From Sciscionella sediminilitoris (GTDB lineage Bacteria > Actinomycetota > Actinomycetes > Mycobacteriales > Pseudonocardiaceae), in assembly GCF_000737195.2 (NCBI RefSeq), contig NZ_JALM01000051.1, forward strand, positions 29,394 to 93,393: a stretch of DNA of 64,000 bases, given 5' to 3'. Of this stretch, positions 47,064 to 56,900 are shown piece by piece. The notes beneath the pieces are model-generated. The model worked only from the letters and a program-made list of their open reading frames with translations, made no database searches and was not told the origin of the DNA. The position numbers and the translations under genes were made by a program. Positions within the stretch are counted from its first letter, which is position 1; every line of letters starts with the position of its first letter.

Positions 47064-47906
47064 TCACAACGGCGGAAGTCCGTAGGCGCGTTCGGCATTG
47101 CCACGCACCGTGATCGCGAGTTCCGCTTCCCCGACGTCTCGCAGCGCCGCGAGCCCGCGCAGCGTGTAGGCCGCGCAGTACGGCTCGTTCGGCCTTCCAC
47201 GGTAAGGATGCGGGGTCAGGAACGGTGCGTCGGTCTCGACGAGCAGCAGATGCTCCGGCGCGATCCGGGCCGCCTCGTGCGATGCGGTCGCATTACGGAA
47301 GGTCACTGTTCCCGAGAAAGAAAGGAAATATCCGGCATCCGTGGCGCGCCGTGCGATTTCCGCGTCCCCGGAAAAGCAATGCAGAATCACCGTATCGGGG
47401 GGCGTCCGATTCGCCAGGATTTCCAATACATCCTCGTGCGCGTCCCGGTCGTGGATCATCAGTGGTTTACCGGTCCGCTTCGCCAGGTCTATATGCCATT
47501 CGAAGGCTTCGCGCTGCGCGTCCGCATCGGCCACCGGATGGTCCAGCCCGCCGACCGAGGGCCAGTAGTAGTCCAGCCCCGTCTCCCCGATCGCCACCAC
47601 CCGCGGATGCCCGGCGAGCTCCTCCAGCTCCGCCCGCTCCCGGTCACCGAACACCGAGGTACGGGTCGGATGCAGGGCCACCGCCGCGTAGACCCGCTCA
47701 TCGGCCTCCGCCGCCTCGGTCACCCAGCGCGCCGAATCCAGATCGTCGGCGACCGTCACCACGCGCGAGATCCCCGCGGCGTTCGCCCGGTCCAGTACCT
47801 CGGTCATGTCCGCGGCGCAGGCGTCCAGATGGGTGTGCGCATCGATGATCGGCTCGGCGAGCGGTTCCGGAACCGGTGGTGCTTCGCGGCTTTTCTCCTT
47901 ACTCAC
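47064..47906 (-). CDS. tatD: TatD family metal-dependent DNase
   Basis: 280 residues. IIDAHTHLDACA (metal-binding HxH), AIGETGLDYY (Glu), MIHDRDAHEDVL, ILHCFSGDAE and LLVETDAPFL cover all the metal ligands of the TIM-barrel amidohydrolase fold. 3'-5' DNase activity is known in the family. The GTG at 47906 overlaps the stop of the upstream membrane-protein gene by four bases. Confidence 0.94.
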   Translation of the reverse strand: MSKEKSREAPPVPEPLAEPIIDAHTHLDACAADMTEVLDRANAAGISRVVTVADDLDSARWVTEAAEADERVYAAVALHPTRTSVFGDRERAELEELAGHPRVVAIGETGLDYYWPSVGGLDHPVADADAQREAFEWHIDLAKRTGKPLMIHDRDAHEDVLEILANRTPPDTVILHCFSGDAEIARRATDAGYFLSFSGTVTFRNATASHEAARIAPEHLLLVETDAPFLTPHPYRGRPNEPYCAAYTLRGLAALRDVGEAELAITVRGNAERAYGLPPL

Positions 47907-48670
47907 GGAGTCAGTATCCTGCGCGACCGCAGAACCCCGGCGCCGCCCCCGAACAGGACGGTGGCGCAGGCGAACACGGCCGCGAGCCAGACCGGGAGCA
48001 CCGGCAGCAGCAGGAGCAGGCAGACCAGAAAGGCCAGTGTCCACGGGATGCCGCCGAGCAGTCCGTGCACGAGCTCGACCGGTCCGCGTACCCCGTCGGC
48101 GCGGTGGGTGAACACGAGCAGCACGGAGGCCAGCGCCGGGAAGGCGGCGAGCACCCCGGCGACCTGAGCACCGAGCAGACTGGCGGCCAGGCCCAGCCCG
48201 AGCACCACGGCGGTACTGAGCACCGCACGGGCGGGCAGTTCCCAGGCGGGCATGCTCGGCACGACCGACGGTACCCGCCGCGTCCGCACGAACAGGAGCA
48301 CGCCGAGGAACACGAGCATCGCGAGCAGCAGCGCGAGCAGTGGACCGGGAGCGAACAGGGTGAGCACGGCGGCAGCGGCCGCGCAGGCGAGGGTGGCCGC
48401 GCCCAGGGAGACCGGCCAGCGGAACCGGGTGGCGCACCGGAGGTAGACGGGATAGAAGACGAGCGCCGCGGGCATCCCGAGCAGTACCCCGCGGGCCGCC
48501 GAGCAGGCCTGTCCGGGGCCCTGGGTCGCGGCGAGGATGAGCAGGAACGGTCCGGTGGTCAGCGGCAGCGCGGCCAGACGGCCACCGAGCAGGTGACCCC
48601 AGCGACGCTGGACGAACGAGACGAGCAGCACGAGTGCCGGGGTGAGCAGGGCTTTGAGCACGATGTCCAC
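47903..48670 (-). CDS. Polytopic membrane protein of unknown function
   Basis: 255 residues, very hydrophobic, about eight short helices arranged as two similar halves (each with a PLTTGP or FPALASV-like segment). No transport signature recognised. GTG at 48670; overlaps tatD. It diverges from an Lrp/AsnC regulator gene across 120 bp that contain ACCGGCCGGT (48716-48725), so it could be a regulated amino-acid exporter (inference). Confidence 0.65.
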   Translation of the reverse strand: MDIVLKALLTPALVLLVSFVQRRWGHLLGGRLAALPLTTGPFLLILAATQGPGQACSAARGVLLGMPAALVFYPVYLRCATRFRWPVSLGAATLACAAAAAVLTLFAPGPLLALLLAMLVFLGVLLFVRTRRVPSVVPSMPAWELPARAVLSTAVVLGLGLAASLLGAQVAGVLAAFPALASVLLVFTHRADGVRGPVELVHGLLGGIPWTLAFLVCLLLLLPVLPVWLAAVFACATVLFGGGAGVLRSRRILTP

Positions 48671-48790
48671 GTGCCTCGATGTTGCCGGGAAACCGGCCGA
48701 GTTTGGCTAGCGATCACCGGCCGGTATCGCGGTTCGGCCGAGATATCATCGCCATGTCGGAAAGTTCACCGAATTATTCGCGAGGCCGCA

Positions 48791-49240
48791 ATGGACGCAA
48801 CCGACCGCAAGCTGATCGCCCTGCTACTCGAGGACGCCCGGCTGACCTATCAGGAGCTGGCCAAATCGGTGCGGATGTCGGCGAACACCGTCGCCGACCG
48901 GGTGCGCAGGCTGCGCGCCGCCGGGATCATCTCCGGATATCACGCGAAGCTCGACCACACCCGGCTCGGCAGGCCACTGGTACTCGTCAGCGATCTGCGG
49001 CTGCGCGAGGGCTACGACAACGAGCGCTTCCACGAATCGGTCACGAGCATCCCGCAGATCTTCGAGGCCTTCCGCACCACCGGCGAGTACGACTACCAGA
49101 TCCGGGTCGCGTGCACGGGCACCGCGGATTTCGAGCAGGTGATCGCCACACTCAAACGCGATCACGGGGTCCGCGAGGTGCGGTCCCGGCTGCTGCTCCG
49201 CGAGATCCCCATGCCCGCGGCACGGCTTCTGGAGTCCTGA
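48791..49240 (+). CDS. Lrp/AsnC family transcriptional regulator
   Basis: 149 residues. N-terminal helix-turn-helix: MDATDRKLIALLLEDARLTY then VRMSANTVADRVRRL; C-terminal RAM ligand domain, including GEYDYQIRVACTGTADFEQV. Responds to amino acids in this family. ATG at 48791. It diverges from the membrane-protein gene, its most likely target, and converges on metG with a 5-bp gap. Confidence 0.92.
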   Translation: MDATDRKLIALLLEDARLTYQELAKSVRMSANTVADRVRRLRAAGIISGYHAKLDHTRLGRPLVLVSDLRLREGYDNERFHESVTSIPQIFEAFRTTGEYDYQIRVACTGTADFEQVIATLKRDHGVREVRSRLLLREIPMPAARLLES

Positions 49241-49245
49241 CCGGC

Positions 49246-51039
49246 TCAGCCCGGGATGGGCGCGAAATCCGGGCCGGTCTCGCCCAGTTTCGGGTCCAGC
49301 TTCGGGAACAGCGGCTTCGGTTTGCTCAGCGGGGTTCCCGGCTCGGGCGGGCTGGACGCCCAGTGCGCCTTCTCGTTCGCGTAGTCCCCGTGCAGGATCG
49401 GGTTGATCTGACCGGCGACATCCAGATCCTCCACTTCGGACAGTTGCGGCTGCGCGGCCCAGGTTCCGGTCCCGCCGAGCAGTTCGTGCACTTTCTGCGC
49501 GGCGTGCGGCAGGAACGGGGTGAGCATGGTGTTGGCGTCGGAGACCACGTGCAGCGCGGTGTTCAGCACGGTGTCCCGCCGATCCGGGTCGTCGCCCAGT
49601 TTCCACGGCTCCATGTCGGAGATGTAGCGGTTGCACGCGGTCACCACGCGCATGGCCTCGGTGGAGGCCGCGCGGAACCGGGAGTGCCGCAGGTGCTCGC
49701 CCACGGTGTCGAATGCCTTGCGGGACAAGGCTTTCAGTTCCTCGTCGGCCTGCTGCGGGGCACGCGCGGCCGGTACCGAGCCCACGTTCTTGTAGGACAG
49801 CGAGACCGCGCGGTTGACCAGGTTTCCCCATTCGTTGGCGAGCTCGAAATTGCTGCGCCGGACGAATTCCTCCCAGGTGAAGTCCGCGTCCTGGTTCTCC
49901 GGCCCGGCCGCGGCGATGTAGTAGCGCAGCAGATCCGGCCCGAATTCGCGCAGGAAGTCGTTCACGTAGATCACGGTTCCCCGTGAGGTGGAGAATTTGG
50001 AACCGCTCATGGTGAGGAATTCCGAGGAGACGATCTCGTCCGGCAGCCGCAGTTTCCCGTACGGCCCGGTGACCCCGCCACGATCGCCCTCGCCGTTGTG
50101 CCCGAGCAGCAACGCGGGCCAGATCTGGGCGTGGAAGGTGATGTTGTCCTTGCCCATGAAGTAGTAGCCGCGCGCGTCCTCGTTCAGCCAGAACCGCTGC
50201 CACGCGTCCGGGTCCCCGTTGCGGCGCGCCCATTCCACGCTCGCCGAGAAGTAGCCGATCACCGCGTCGAACCACACGTAGAGCCGCTTCATCGGCTGAT
50301 CGCGCCAGCCGTCGAGCGGAATGGGCACCCCCCAGTCGAGATCGCGGGTCATCGCGCGGGGACGCATGTCGTCGACCAGATTGCGCACGAACTTGAGCAC
50401 GTTCGGCCGCCATTCGGTTTTCCCGGCGAGCCATTTCCCGAGCGTCTCGGTGAACGCGGGAAGGTCGAGGAACAGGTGCTCGGTCTCGACGAACTCCGGC
50501 TTCTCCCCGTTGACCCGGGAGCGCGGGTTGATCAGGTCGGTGGGGTCGAGCTGGTTCCCGCAGTTGTCGCACTGGTCCCCGCGCGCCCCGTCGTAGCCGC
50601 AGATCGGGCAGGTGCCCTCGATGTAGCGGTCCGGGAGGGTGCGGCCGGTGGACGGGCTGACCGCGCCGGTGGTCGTCTTGGGCACGATGTACCCGTTGCG
50701 GTAGAGCGCGAGGAAGATGTCCTGGGTGACCTTGTAGTGGTTCCCGGTGGTGGTCCTGGTGAACAGGTCGTAGGACAGGCCGAGACCGCGCAGGTCCTCG
50801 TGGATCTTCCAGGCGTACTTGTCCGCGGTCGCGCGCGGGCTCAGCCCCTCGGCCTCCGCCTGCACCTGCATCGGTGTCCCGTGCTCATCGGTGCCGGAGA
50901 CCATCAGCACCGGGTGACCGGCCATGCGCATGTACCGGGAGAACACGTCGGAGGGGACGCCGAAACCGGAAACATGGCCGATGTGCCGGGGCCCGTTGGC
51001 GTACGGCCAGGCCACGGCGGTCAACACGGGATTCTGCAT
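49246..51039 (-). CDS. metG: Methionyl-tRNA synthetase
   Basis: 597 residues. HIGH motif in [13 protein letters not shown]; four-Cys zinc knuckle [23 protein letters not shown] variant [13 protein letters not shown] at 51039 with AGG upstream; a GTG two codons earlier is possible. It heads the leftward metG group next to tatD and rpfB, as in mycobacteria, with the Lrp and membrane-protein genes inserted. Confidence 0.96.
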   Translation of the reverse strand: MQNPVLTAVAWPYANGPRHIGHVSGFGVPSDVFSRYMRMAGHPVLMVSGTDEHGTPMQVQAEAEGLSPRATADKYAWKIHEDLRGLGLSYDLFTRTTTGNHYKVTQDIFLALYRNGYIVPKTTTGAVSPSTGRTLPDRYIEGTCPICGYDGARGDQCDNCGNQLDPTDLINPRSRVNGEKPEFVETEHLFLDLPAFTETLGKWLAGKTEWRPNVLKFVRNLVDDMRPRAMTRDLDWGVPIPLDGWRDQPMKRLYVWFDAVIGYFSASVEWARRNGDPDAWQRFWLNEDARGYYFMGKDNITFHAQIWPALLLGHNGEGDRGGVTGPYGKLRLPDEIVSSEFLTMSGSKFSTSRGTVIYVNDFLREFGPDLLRYYIAAAGPENQDADFTWEEFVRRSNFELANEWGNLVNRAVSLSYKNVGSVPAARAPQQADEELKALSRKAFDTVGEHLRHSRFRAASTEAMRVVTACNRYISDMEPWKLGDDPDRRDTVLNTALHVVSDANTMLTPFLPHAAQKVHELLGGTGTWAAQPQLSEVEDLDVAGQINPILHGDYANEKAHWASSPPEPGTPLSKPKPLFPKLDPKLGETGPDFAPIPG

Positions 51040-51094
51040 AGTCACAGCCTACGAACCCCCGCCGAGCGCGCGCGAACCGGTTTCGGTCTCCCCG

Positions 51095-51724
51095 TTACCC
51101 GATCGGCCTGCGGCAGACGTAGCTCAGCGCGGGCGGCCAGTTGCGCCAGATCACCCGGGTGGTGATCACCTCTTCGAAGGTCTCGCCGAGCAGCCTCCGG
51201 AACCGCCGCGCGCTCGGCTGGGCGAGGGTGTTGTAGCAGGCCATGGTGGTGAACACGCCGTCTTCGGCGAGGCTGCCCGCGATCACCTCGAGCAGGCTGC
51301 GCTGCGTCGGCTCGGCGAAGTTCGACCAGGGCAGGGTGCTGACCACGGCATCCGCGCTGTCCAGCCCGCGTTCAGCGAGCAGGGTGGGCAGCTGGGCGGC
51401 GTCCGCGTGCGCCACATCCAGATCGGGAAGCACCGACTGCAGGTAGCGCACCATCCGCTCGTCCACCTCGACGGCGATGTGCTGCCCGTTTCCGTTCAGC
51501 CGCTCCCGCACGGCCCTGCTCACCGGACCGGTGCCCGGCCCGAGCTCCACGACCGCCAGCTCTCCGCCCGAGGGCACCACCGAGGCCAGGCGCCGCGCGA
51601 GTCTGCTACCCGTCGGCCCGATCCCGCCGATCACCGACGGGTTGCGCAGTGCGGCAGCCAGAAATGCCTTGCCTGCCGAGCCCGGGCGGGCCTTGGGTTG
51701 CTGAAGCAAGTCGAGCATCGTCAT
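51095..51724 (-). CDS. Class I SAM methyltransferase, phospholipid N-methyltransferase (PmtA)-like
   Basis: 209 residues. Opening KAFLAAALRNPSVIGGIGPTGSRLARRL and SAM loop VVELGPGTGPVSRAV are typical of PmtA/rRNA-dimethylase-like proteins; STLPWSN stands where RsmA has NLPY. It may methylate phosphatidylethanolamine or another small acceptor. ATG at 51724. A perfect inverted repeat lies 33 bases upstream. Confidence 0.75.
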   Translation of the reverse strand: MTMLDLLQQPKARPGSAGKAFLAAALRNPSVIGGIGPTGSRLARRLASVVPSGGELAVVELGPGTGPVSRAVRERLNGNGQHIAVEVDERMVRYLQSVLPDLDVAHADAAQLPTLLAERGLDSADAVVSTLPWSNFAEPTQRSLLEVIAGSLAEDGVFTTMACYNTLAQPSARRFRRLLGETFEEVITTRVIWRNWPPALSYVCRRPIG

Positions 51725-51756
51725 GTACCCAGTTTCATCACAAACCCGGCGGCAGT

Positions 51757-51779
51757 CATTAGTGCGGGGGGCACTAATG
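51757..51779. promoter_or_regulatory. Perfect 9-bp inverted repeat operator
   Basis: CATTAGTGC (51757-51765), GGGGG, GCACTAATG (51771-51779). It lies between the methyltransferase (start 51724) and the divergent ABC exporter (start 51909), as expected for an operator of a TetR/MarR-like repressor. Confidence 0.6.
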
Positions 51780-51908
51780 CGGTAGAGCCAGCTCACCCTA
51801 CTAAGCGTAAGAAAGGCCGTACGCTGGTAATTCGACTTGACGACGTGGCGATACTCGCAGCAGCAGTTACTCCTTCCGAGTTAGCTGCCGACTACCGATG
51901 GGGACCGA

Positions 51909-52913
51909 ATGATCACCACACGCGGCCTTGCCCGCACTTTCACCAGTCGCAGTCGCTCCGGGCGCACCACCGTCGAAGCGGTGCGCGGAGTGGACATCGA
52001 AGTCGCCGAGGGCGAACTGATCGGTTTTCTCGGGCCGAACGGCGCGGGGAAGACCACCACATTGCGCATGCTGACCACCCTGCTCACCCCGACCGCGGGT
52101 GAGGCGACCGTCGCCGGATGCGATCTGCGCACCGATCCGCTCGGGGTGCGCAAGCGGATCGGCTACGTCTCCCAGTCCGGGGGCGCCACCGCCGAGGCCA
52201 AGGTCGGCGAGGAACTCGTGCTCCAGGGCCAGTTCTACCGGATGCCCGCGGCCAGGGCCCGGGACCGCGCCGCCGAGCTGATCGAGCAGCTCGACCTCCG
52301 CGGCCTCGACGACCGGCGCTGCCGCACCCTCTCCGGCGGGCAACGGCGCAGGCTGGACATCGCCATGGGGCTCATCCACGAGCCGAGGCTGGTCTTCCTG
52401 GACGAGCCGAGCACCGGGCTCGACCCGCAGAGCAGGGCGAACCTGTGGGACCACATCCGCAAGCTGCGCAATGAGCAGGGCGCCACGGTGTTCCTCACGA
52501 CCCACTACCTGGACGAGGCGGACGCGCTCTCCGACCGGATCATCGTCATCGACAACGGCGCGATCGTCGCCGAGGGCACCCAGGACGAGCTGAAGTCCCG
52601 GGTCGCCGGGGACGCGGTGCGGTTCACCGTGGACACCGAGCACGCCGCCCGCGCGGCCACGATCGCCGAGCGGCTCAACGGGGCCCGCGAGCTGTCCACC
52701 GCGGACGGCGAGGTGTTCCTGCGGGTGCCGCGCGGCGACACCGCCATGCCCGAACTGCTGCGCGCGCTCGACGCCGAGCACATCACCATGACCGCGATGA
52801 GCGTGCAGCGGCCGACCCTGGACGACGTTTTCCTCACCTTCACCGGGCGCAGCCTGCGCGAGGCCGAGGCGCCGGACACCGAGACCACGAAGGAGCACGC
52901 CGATGTTGCGTGA
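51909..52913 (+). CDS. ABC exporter ATPase, DrrA type
   Basis: 334 residues. Walker A FLGPNGAGKTTTLRML, signature LSGGQRRRLDIAMGL, Walker B LVFLDEPSTGLDP, H-loop TTHYLDEAD, and the C-terminal DrrA-like domain with PTLDDVFLTFTGRSLRE. It powers the ABC-2 permease encoded next, whose ATG lies 11 bp inside this gene. Probably exports a drug or lipid. Confidence 0.92.
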   Translation: MITTRGLARTFTSRSRSGRTTVEAVRGVDIEVAEGELIGFLGPNGAGKTTTLRMLTTLLTPTAGEATVAGCDLRTDPLGVRKRIGYVSQSGGATAEAKVGEELVLQGQFYRMPAARARDRAAELIEQLDLRGLDDRRCRTLSGGQRRRLDIAMGLIHEPRLVFLDEPSTGLDPQSRANLWDHIRKLRNEQGATVFLTTHYLDEADALSDRIIVIDNGAIVAEGTQDELKSRVAGDAVRFTVDTEHAARAATIAERLNGARELSTADGEVFLRVPRGDTAMPELLRALDAEHITMTAMSVQRPTLDDVFLTFTGRSLREAEAPDTETTKEHADVA

Positions 52914-53664
52914 CGCCGCGCTGATGTTCAAACGGGACGCCCGACTGGGGCTGCGCAGCCCCGCCTGGATCGGCGTCTCGCTGATGCAGCCACTGCTGTA
53001 CCTGCTGTTCTTCGGACCGTTGATGGAGAAGATCGTGGCCAGCACTCCGGGATTCCCGCCGGGGAACGCCTGGCAGATCCTGGTTCCCGCACTCGTGGTG
53101 CAGCTCGGCCTGTTCGCGAGTTCCTTCGCCGGATTCGGGATCCTCGCCGACATCCGGACCGGCACGCTCGAGCGCTTCCGGGTCACCCCTGCCTCCCGCG
53201 CGGGACTGCTGCTCGGCAAGGTCGGGTACAACATCGCCCAGCTGCTCGTGCAGGCCGCCCTGATCATCGTGGTCGCGGTGCTGTTCTTCGGGTTGCGCGC
53301 CCCGTTCGGCGGGATCGTGCTCACCCTGGTGCTCGCCGCGTTCCTCGGTGCCACGCTCGCCTCGGCCTCGTACGCGCTGGCCCTTGTCATCCGCAACGAG
53401 CAGGCCTTCCCCGCCATGCTGCAGACGGTACTGATGCCGTTGTTCCTGCTTTCCGGGGTGATGATTCCGATTACCACCGGGCTGGCCCCGAACTGGCTCT
53501 ACATCATCTCGCGGATCAATCCGTTCTCCTATGTCATGGAGGCGGAGCGGGCCGCGTTCCGGGCCGCCACCGACGGACTGTTCACCGGAATCATCGTGCT
53601 CGCGGTACTGACCGTGCTCGCGGTCTGGTGGGGCACCCGCACCTTCCAAAAGGAAAACGCTTAG
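52903..53664 (+). CDS. ABC-2 type exporter permease, DrrB type
   Basis: 253 residues with six membrane helices; PASRAGLLLGKVGYN and GVMIPITTGLAPNWLYIISRINPFSYVMEA-like end match DrrB permeases. Overlaps the ATPase gene by 11 bp. No biosynthetic genes adjoin, so the substrate is open; lipid or drug efflux is usual. Confidence 0.9.
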   Translation: MLRDAALMFKRDARLGLRSPAWIGVSLMQPLLYLLFFGPLMEKIVASTPGFPPGNAWQILVPALVVQLGLFASSFAGFGILADIRTGTLERFRVTPASRAGLLLGKVGYNIAQLLVQAALIIVVAVLFFGLRAPFGGIVLTLVLAAFLGATLASASYALALVIRNEQAFPAMLQTVLMPLFLLSGVMIPITTGLAPNWLYIISRINPFSYVMEAERAAFRAATDGLFTGIIVLAVLTVLAVWWGTRTFQKENA

Positions 53665-53935
53665 CTAGCGGTCATGAGCGGACTTGCTTGGCGGATCCGG
53701 TGGCGGAACCCCGCCGCGGTGCCGGCGGGCAGCCGGGTAAATGCGGCTTCGCCGCTGAGAAAAGGACTATGCGCGGGCCTTGGTGGGAATGTGAATCCGC
53801 CGCGCCGGAAAATACGGACATTCCGCACTAATTCCGCCCTTCCGTGCCGCGGTGAAACCACCGATCGACCCCTTGCGTGATGCCCCTCGGTGTTCAATAG
53901 TCATCTCCGTTCATTCTCGGAGAGGACGCAGGGAC
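53665..53935 (+). other. 271-bp upstream region of the secreted peptidase
   Basis: No gene supported; small open frames lack ribosome sites. TTGCGT (53873) and AATAGT (53896) with a 17-bp spacer could be a weak promoter, starting about 30 bases before the ATG. Confidence 0.3.
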
Positions 53936-56900
53936 ATGCAGGGAAAAAATTCGCGATGCAGAGTTTCGCGCTCCGTGCGCAACTCGATCGCCGCGGTGAC
54001 CGCGGCGGCCATGTTCGCGAGCATGGCCGCCGCCGGCCAGGCCGCGGCCGCACCGCAATCGGGGAATGCCGGTGACGGCACCGAATCCGTTATCGTGATG
54101 TTACGCGATCAGCTGGCGCAGCAACCGGCGACGCGTTCGGCCGAACGCCGCGGCGCGGCGGCCAAGGCACAGAACACGATCCTCGGCAAACTACTCGGGC
54201 CGAAACCGCGCGATATCAAGCATTTCACGCTCGGCAACGCATTCGCCGCCACGGTGACCAAACAACAGGCCGCCGCGCTCTCCGCGAATCCGGCGGTCGC
54301 GAGCGTCACCAAGGACGCGAAGATCGCCGCACCGGAATCCGGGCCCGATTCCGCCGCACGGCAATCGGGGAACGCGGCGAAGACTCCCCCGGCCCGTACC
54401 CAGCCGGGAAATCAGACCTGCCCCAAGGATCCGGGTAAACCACTCGTCGAACCGGAGGCACTCGGTTCCATCAACGCGGCGACGAAACCGAACAGCGCCG
54501 ATCAGCTCGCCTCGGGCAACGGCGTCAAGGTCGGATTCCTCGCCGACAACATGAACCCCAACTACGCGGATTTCGTCCGCGCGGACGGCAGCAAGGTATT
54601 CGCCGACTACAAGGATTTCTCCGGCAGCGGGCCGAACACCAAGGAAGCGGGCGCCGAGGCGTACGGGGACGCTTCCTCGATCGCCGCACAGGGCCGGGTG
54701 GTGCACGACCTCTCCACCGTGGTGAACCAGAAACACCCGCTGCCCAAGGGATGCAACGTGGTGGTGCGCGGGGTGTCCCCGGGCGCGAGCCTCGTCGGGC
54801 TGAACGTGTTCGGCAACGGATCCACGGATTCGGCGATCCTGCAGGCGATCGATTACGCGGTGACCGTCGATCACGTCGACGTGCTCAACGAATCGCTCGG
54901 TTCCAACCCGTATCCGGACGCGGGCACCCGCAACATGGTCAAGGTGTTCAACGACAACGCGGTGCGCGCCGGCGTGACCGTGACCGCGTCGAGCGGGGAC
55001 GCGGGGATCACCGGGACGATCGGTTCCCCCGCCGCGGACGACCCCAATGTCATCGCGGTCGGCGCCACGACCGACAACCGGCTCTACGCGCAGACCGGGT
55101 ACGCGGCCTTCGGCTTCTCCAACGGGAAATGGGTCAACGACAACATTTCCGCGCTGTCCTCCTCCGGATTCACCACGAACGGGCGCACCATCGACCTCGT
55201 CGCGCCCGGCGAGGGGAACTGGGCCGACTGCGAACCCTCCTACGCGGAATGCCAGAACTTCCAGTCCCCACCGAAGGGCGCGGATCTGCAATCCTTCGGC
55301 GGGACAAGCGAATCCGCACCGCTGACCGCCGGGGTGGCCGCGCTGGTCATCCAGTCCTATCGGGACACACACGGCGGGGCGAGCCCGAATCCGGCGCAGG
55401 TGAAGCGATTCATCACCTCCAGCACCAAGGATCTCGGGCTGCCTTCGGACGAACAGGGAACCGGACTGCTGGACGCGCGCGCCGCCGTGGAGGCCGCGCG
55501 CGGTGACTCGTCGAGCCTGGCGGTGCACACCGACCAGCTCGATCTGCAGGGCAAGCCGGGAAGCACCGAGCAGGGCACGGTGACGGTCACCAACAACGGC
55601 TCGAAGCCGCAGACCGTCGCGCTCGGTACCCGGGATTTCGCCGAACAGTCCGGAAACACCATCCAGGACACCTTCGACGCCAAGCACGGTGAGCCGTTCG
55701 CCAACTTCGACGGTTCGGCGTGGACGGCGAAGAAGCTCCGGTTCGACGTGCCACAGGGCGCCGACCGGCTGATGACCCAGCTGGCCTGGCAGGGCGGAGC
55801 GCACAAGGTGATCCGGATGTCGCTGCTCGCCCCGGACGGCACCTTCGTGGCGAACTCCCGGCCACAGGGCGGTGAGCAGAGCGCCGACTACGCCAATGTG
55901 GACGTGCGCAAACCGGCGGCCGGAAAGTGGACCGCGGTGCTCTACTCCGCGGCGGACGGAGCGGGCAGCTACACCGGCCCGGTCAAACTGCACACCAGCA
56001 CCCAGCGAGCCGTTCCGCACGGCCAGGTCACCACTCCGTTGCTGCACCTCGCCCCGGGCCAGAGCGCCCCGGTCGGCGTGCGGATGCCGATTCCGGCCGA
56101 CAGCGGGGACACCAGCGCGGCGGTGACCATCGGCAGCGCGGGCGGGCACCAGACCTCGGTCCCGGTCGTCCTGCGCAGCCTGGTGACCGACGGGTTCTCC
56201 GGCACGATCACCGGTGGCAACGCGCGGGCCTCCTCGCCGGGGCAGACGTTCAGCTACGGCTTGGACGTGCCCGCGGGCAAACGCGACCTCGACGTCTCGC
56301 TCCAGCTGGCGAAGGACCCGGGCGACCTGGTCGACGGGATCCTCGTGGACCCGAACGGCGAGACCGCGGGCGTCAGCTCGAACAACGTGCCGACCGGCGA
56401 CGGGAACTACAAGCAGGGCAAGGGAATGCAGCTGTTCCACGCGAACCCGATACCCGGCCGCTGGAAGCTGATCGTCGTCGTGCAGAACCCGGTCAGCGGT
56501 AAGGACATCAGCCAGCGGTTCACCGGCACGGTCGGGTACGACAAGCTGACCGCGAAGGCCGACGGGCTGCCGGGCGGCACCGCGGAACTCGCCCCCGGCA
56601 AGGCGGCGACGGCGACCGTGCACGTCACCAACCCGGGTGTCGCGCCGATCGCGGTCGGGCTGGACGCACGTGGCAACGACACCATGACCCAGCAGGCGAA
56701 TCCGGTCGCCGGGCAGGGCGAGGTGGATCTGCCGCAGCCGCCCGAGCAGGGTCCCGGCTATCTGGTTCCGCCGGACACTCGCGCGCTCACGGCGGTGTCC
56801 TCGGCGAGCGTGCCCGCACAGCTGCAGGTGCAGAACCCGACCGCGGGCATCGAGCAGTTCGGTGATCTGGACGAGAGCAAGGCCGGTTCCACGGTCTCGT

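Noticed and set aside
45258..48167. 969-codon open frame opposite rpfB and tatD
   Set aside because: It spans two well-supported minus-strand genes and their junction; an artefact of high GC.
53674..53880. Small open frame between the ABC-2 permease and the peptidase
   Set aside because: No ribosome site and irregular codon use; the region is better explained as a promoter region.
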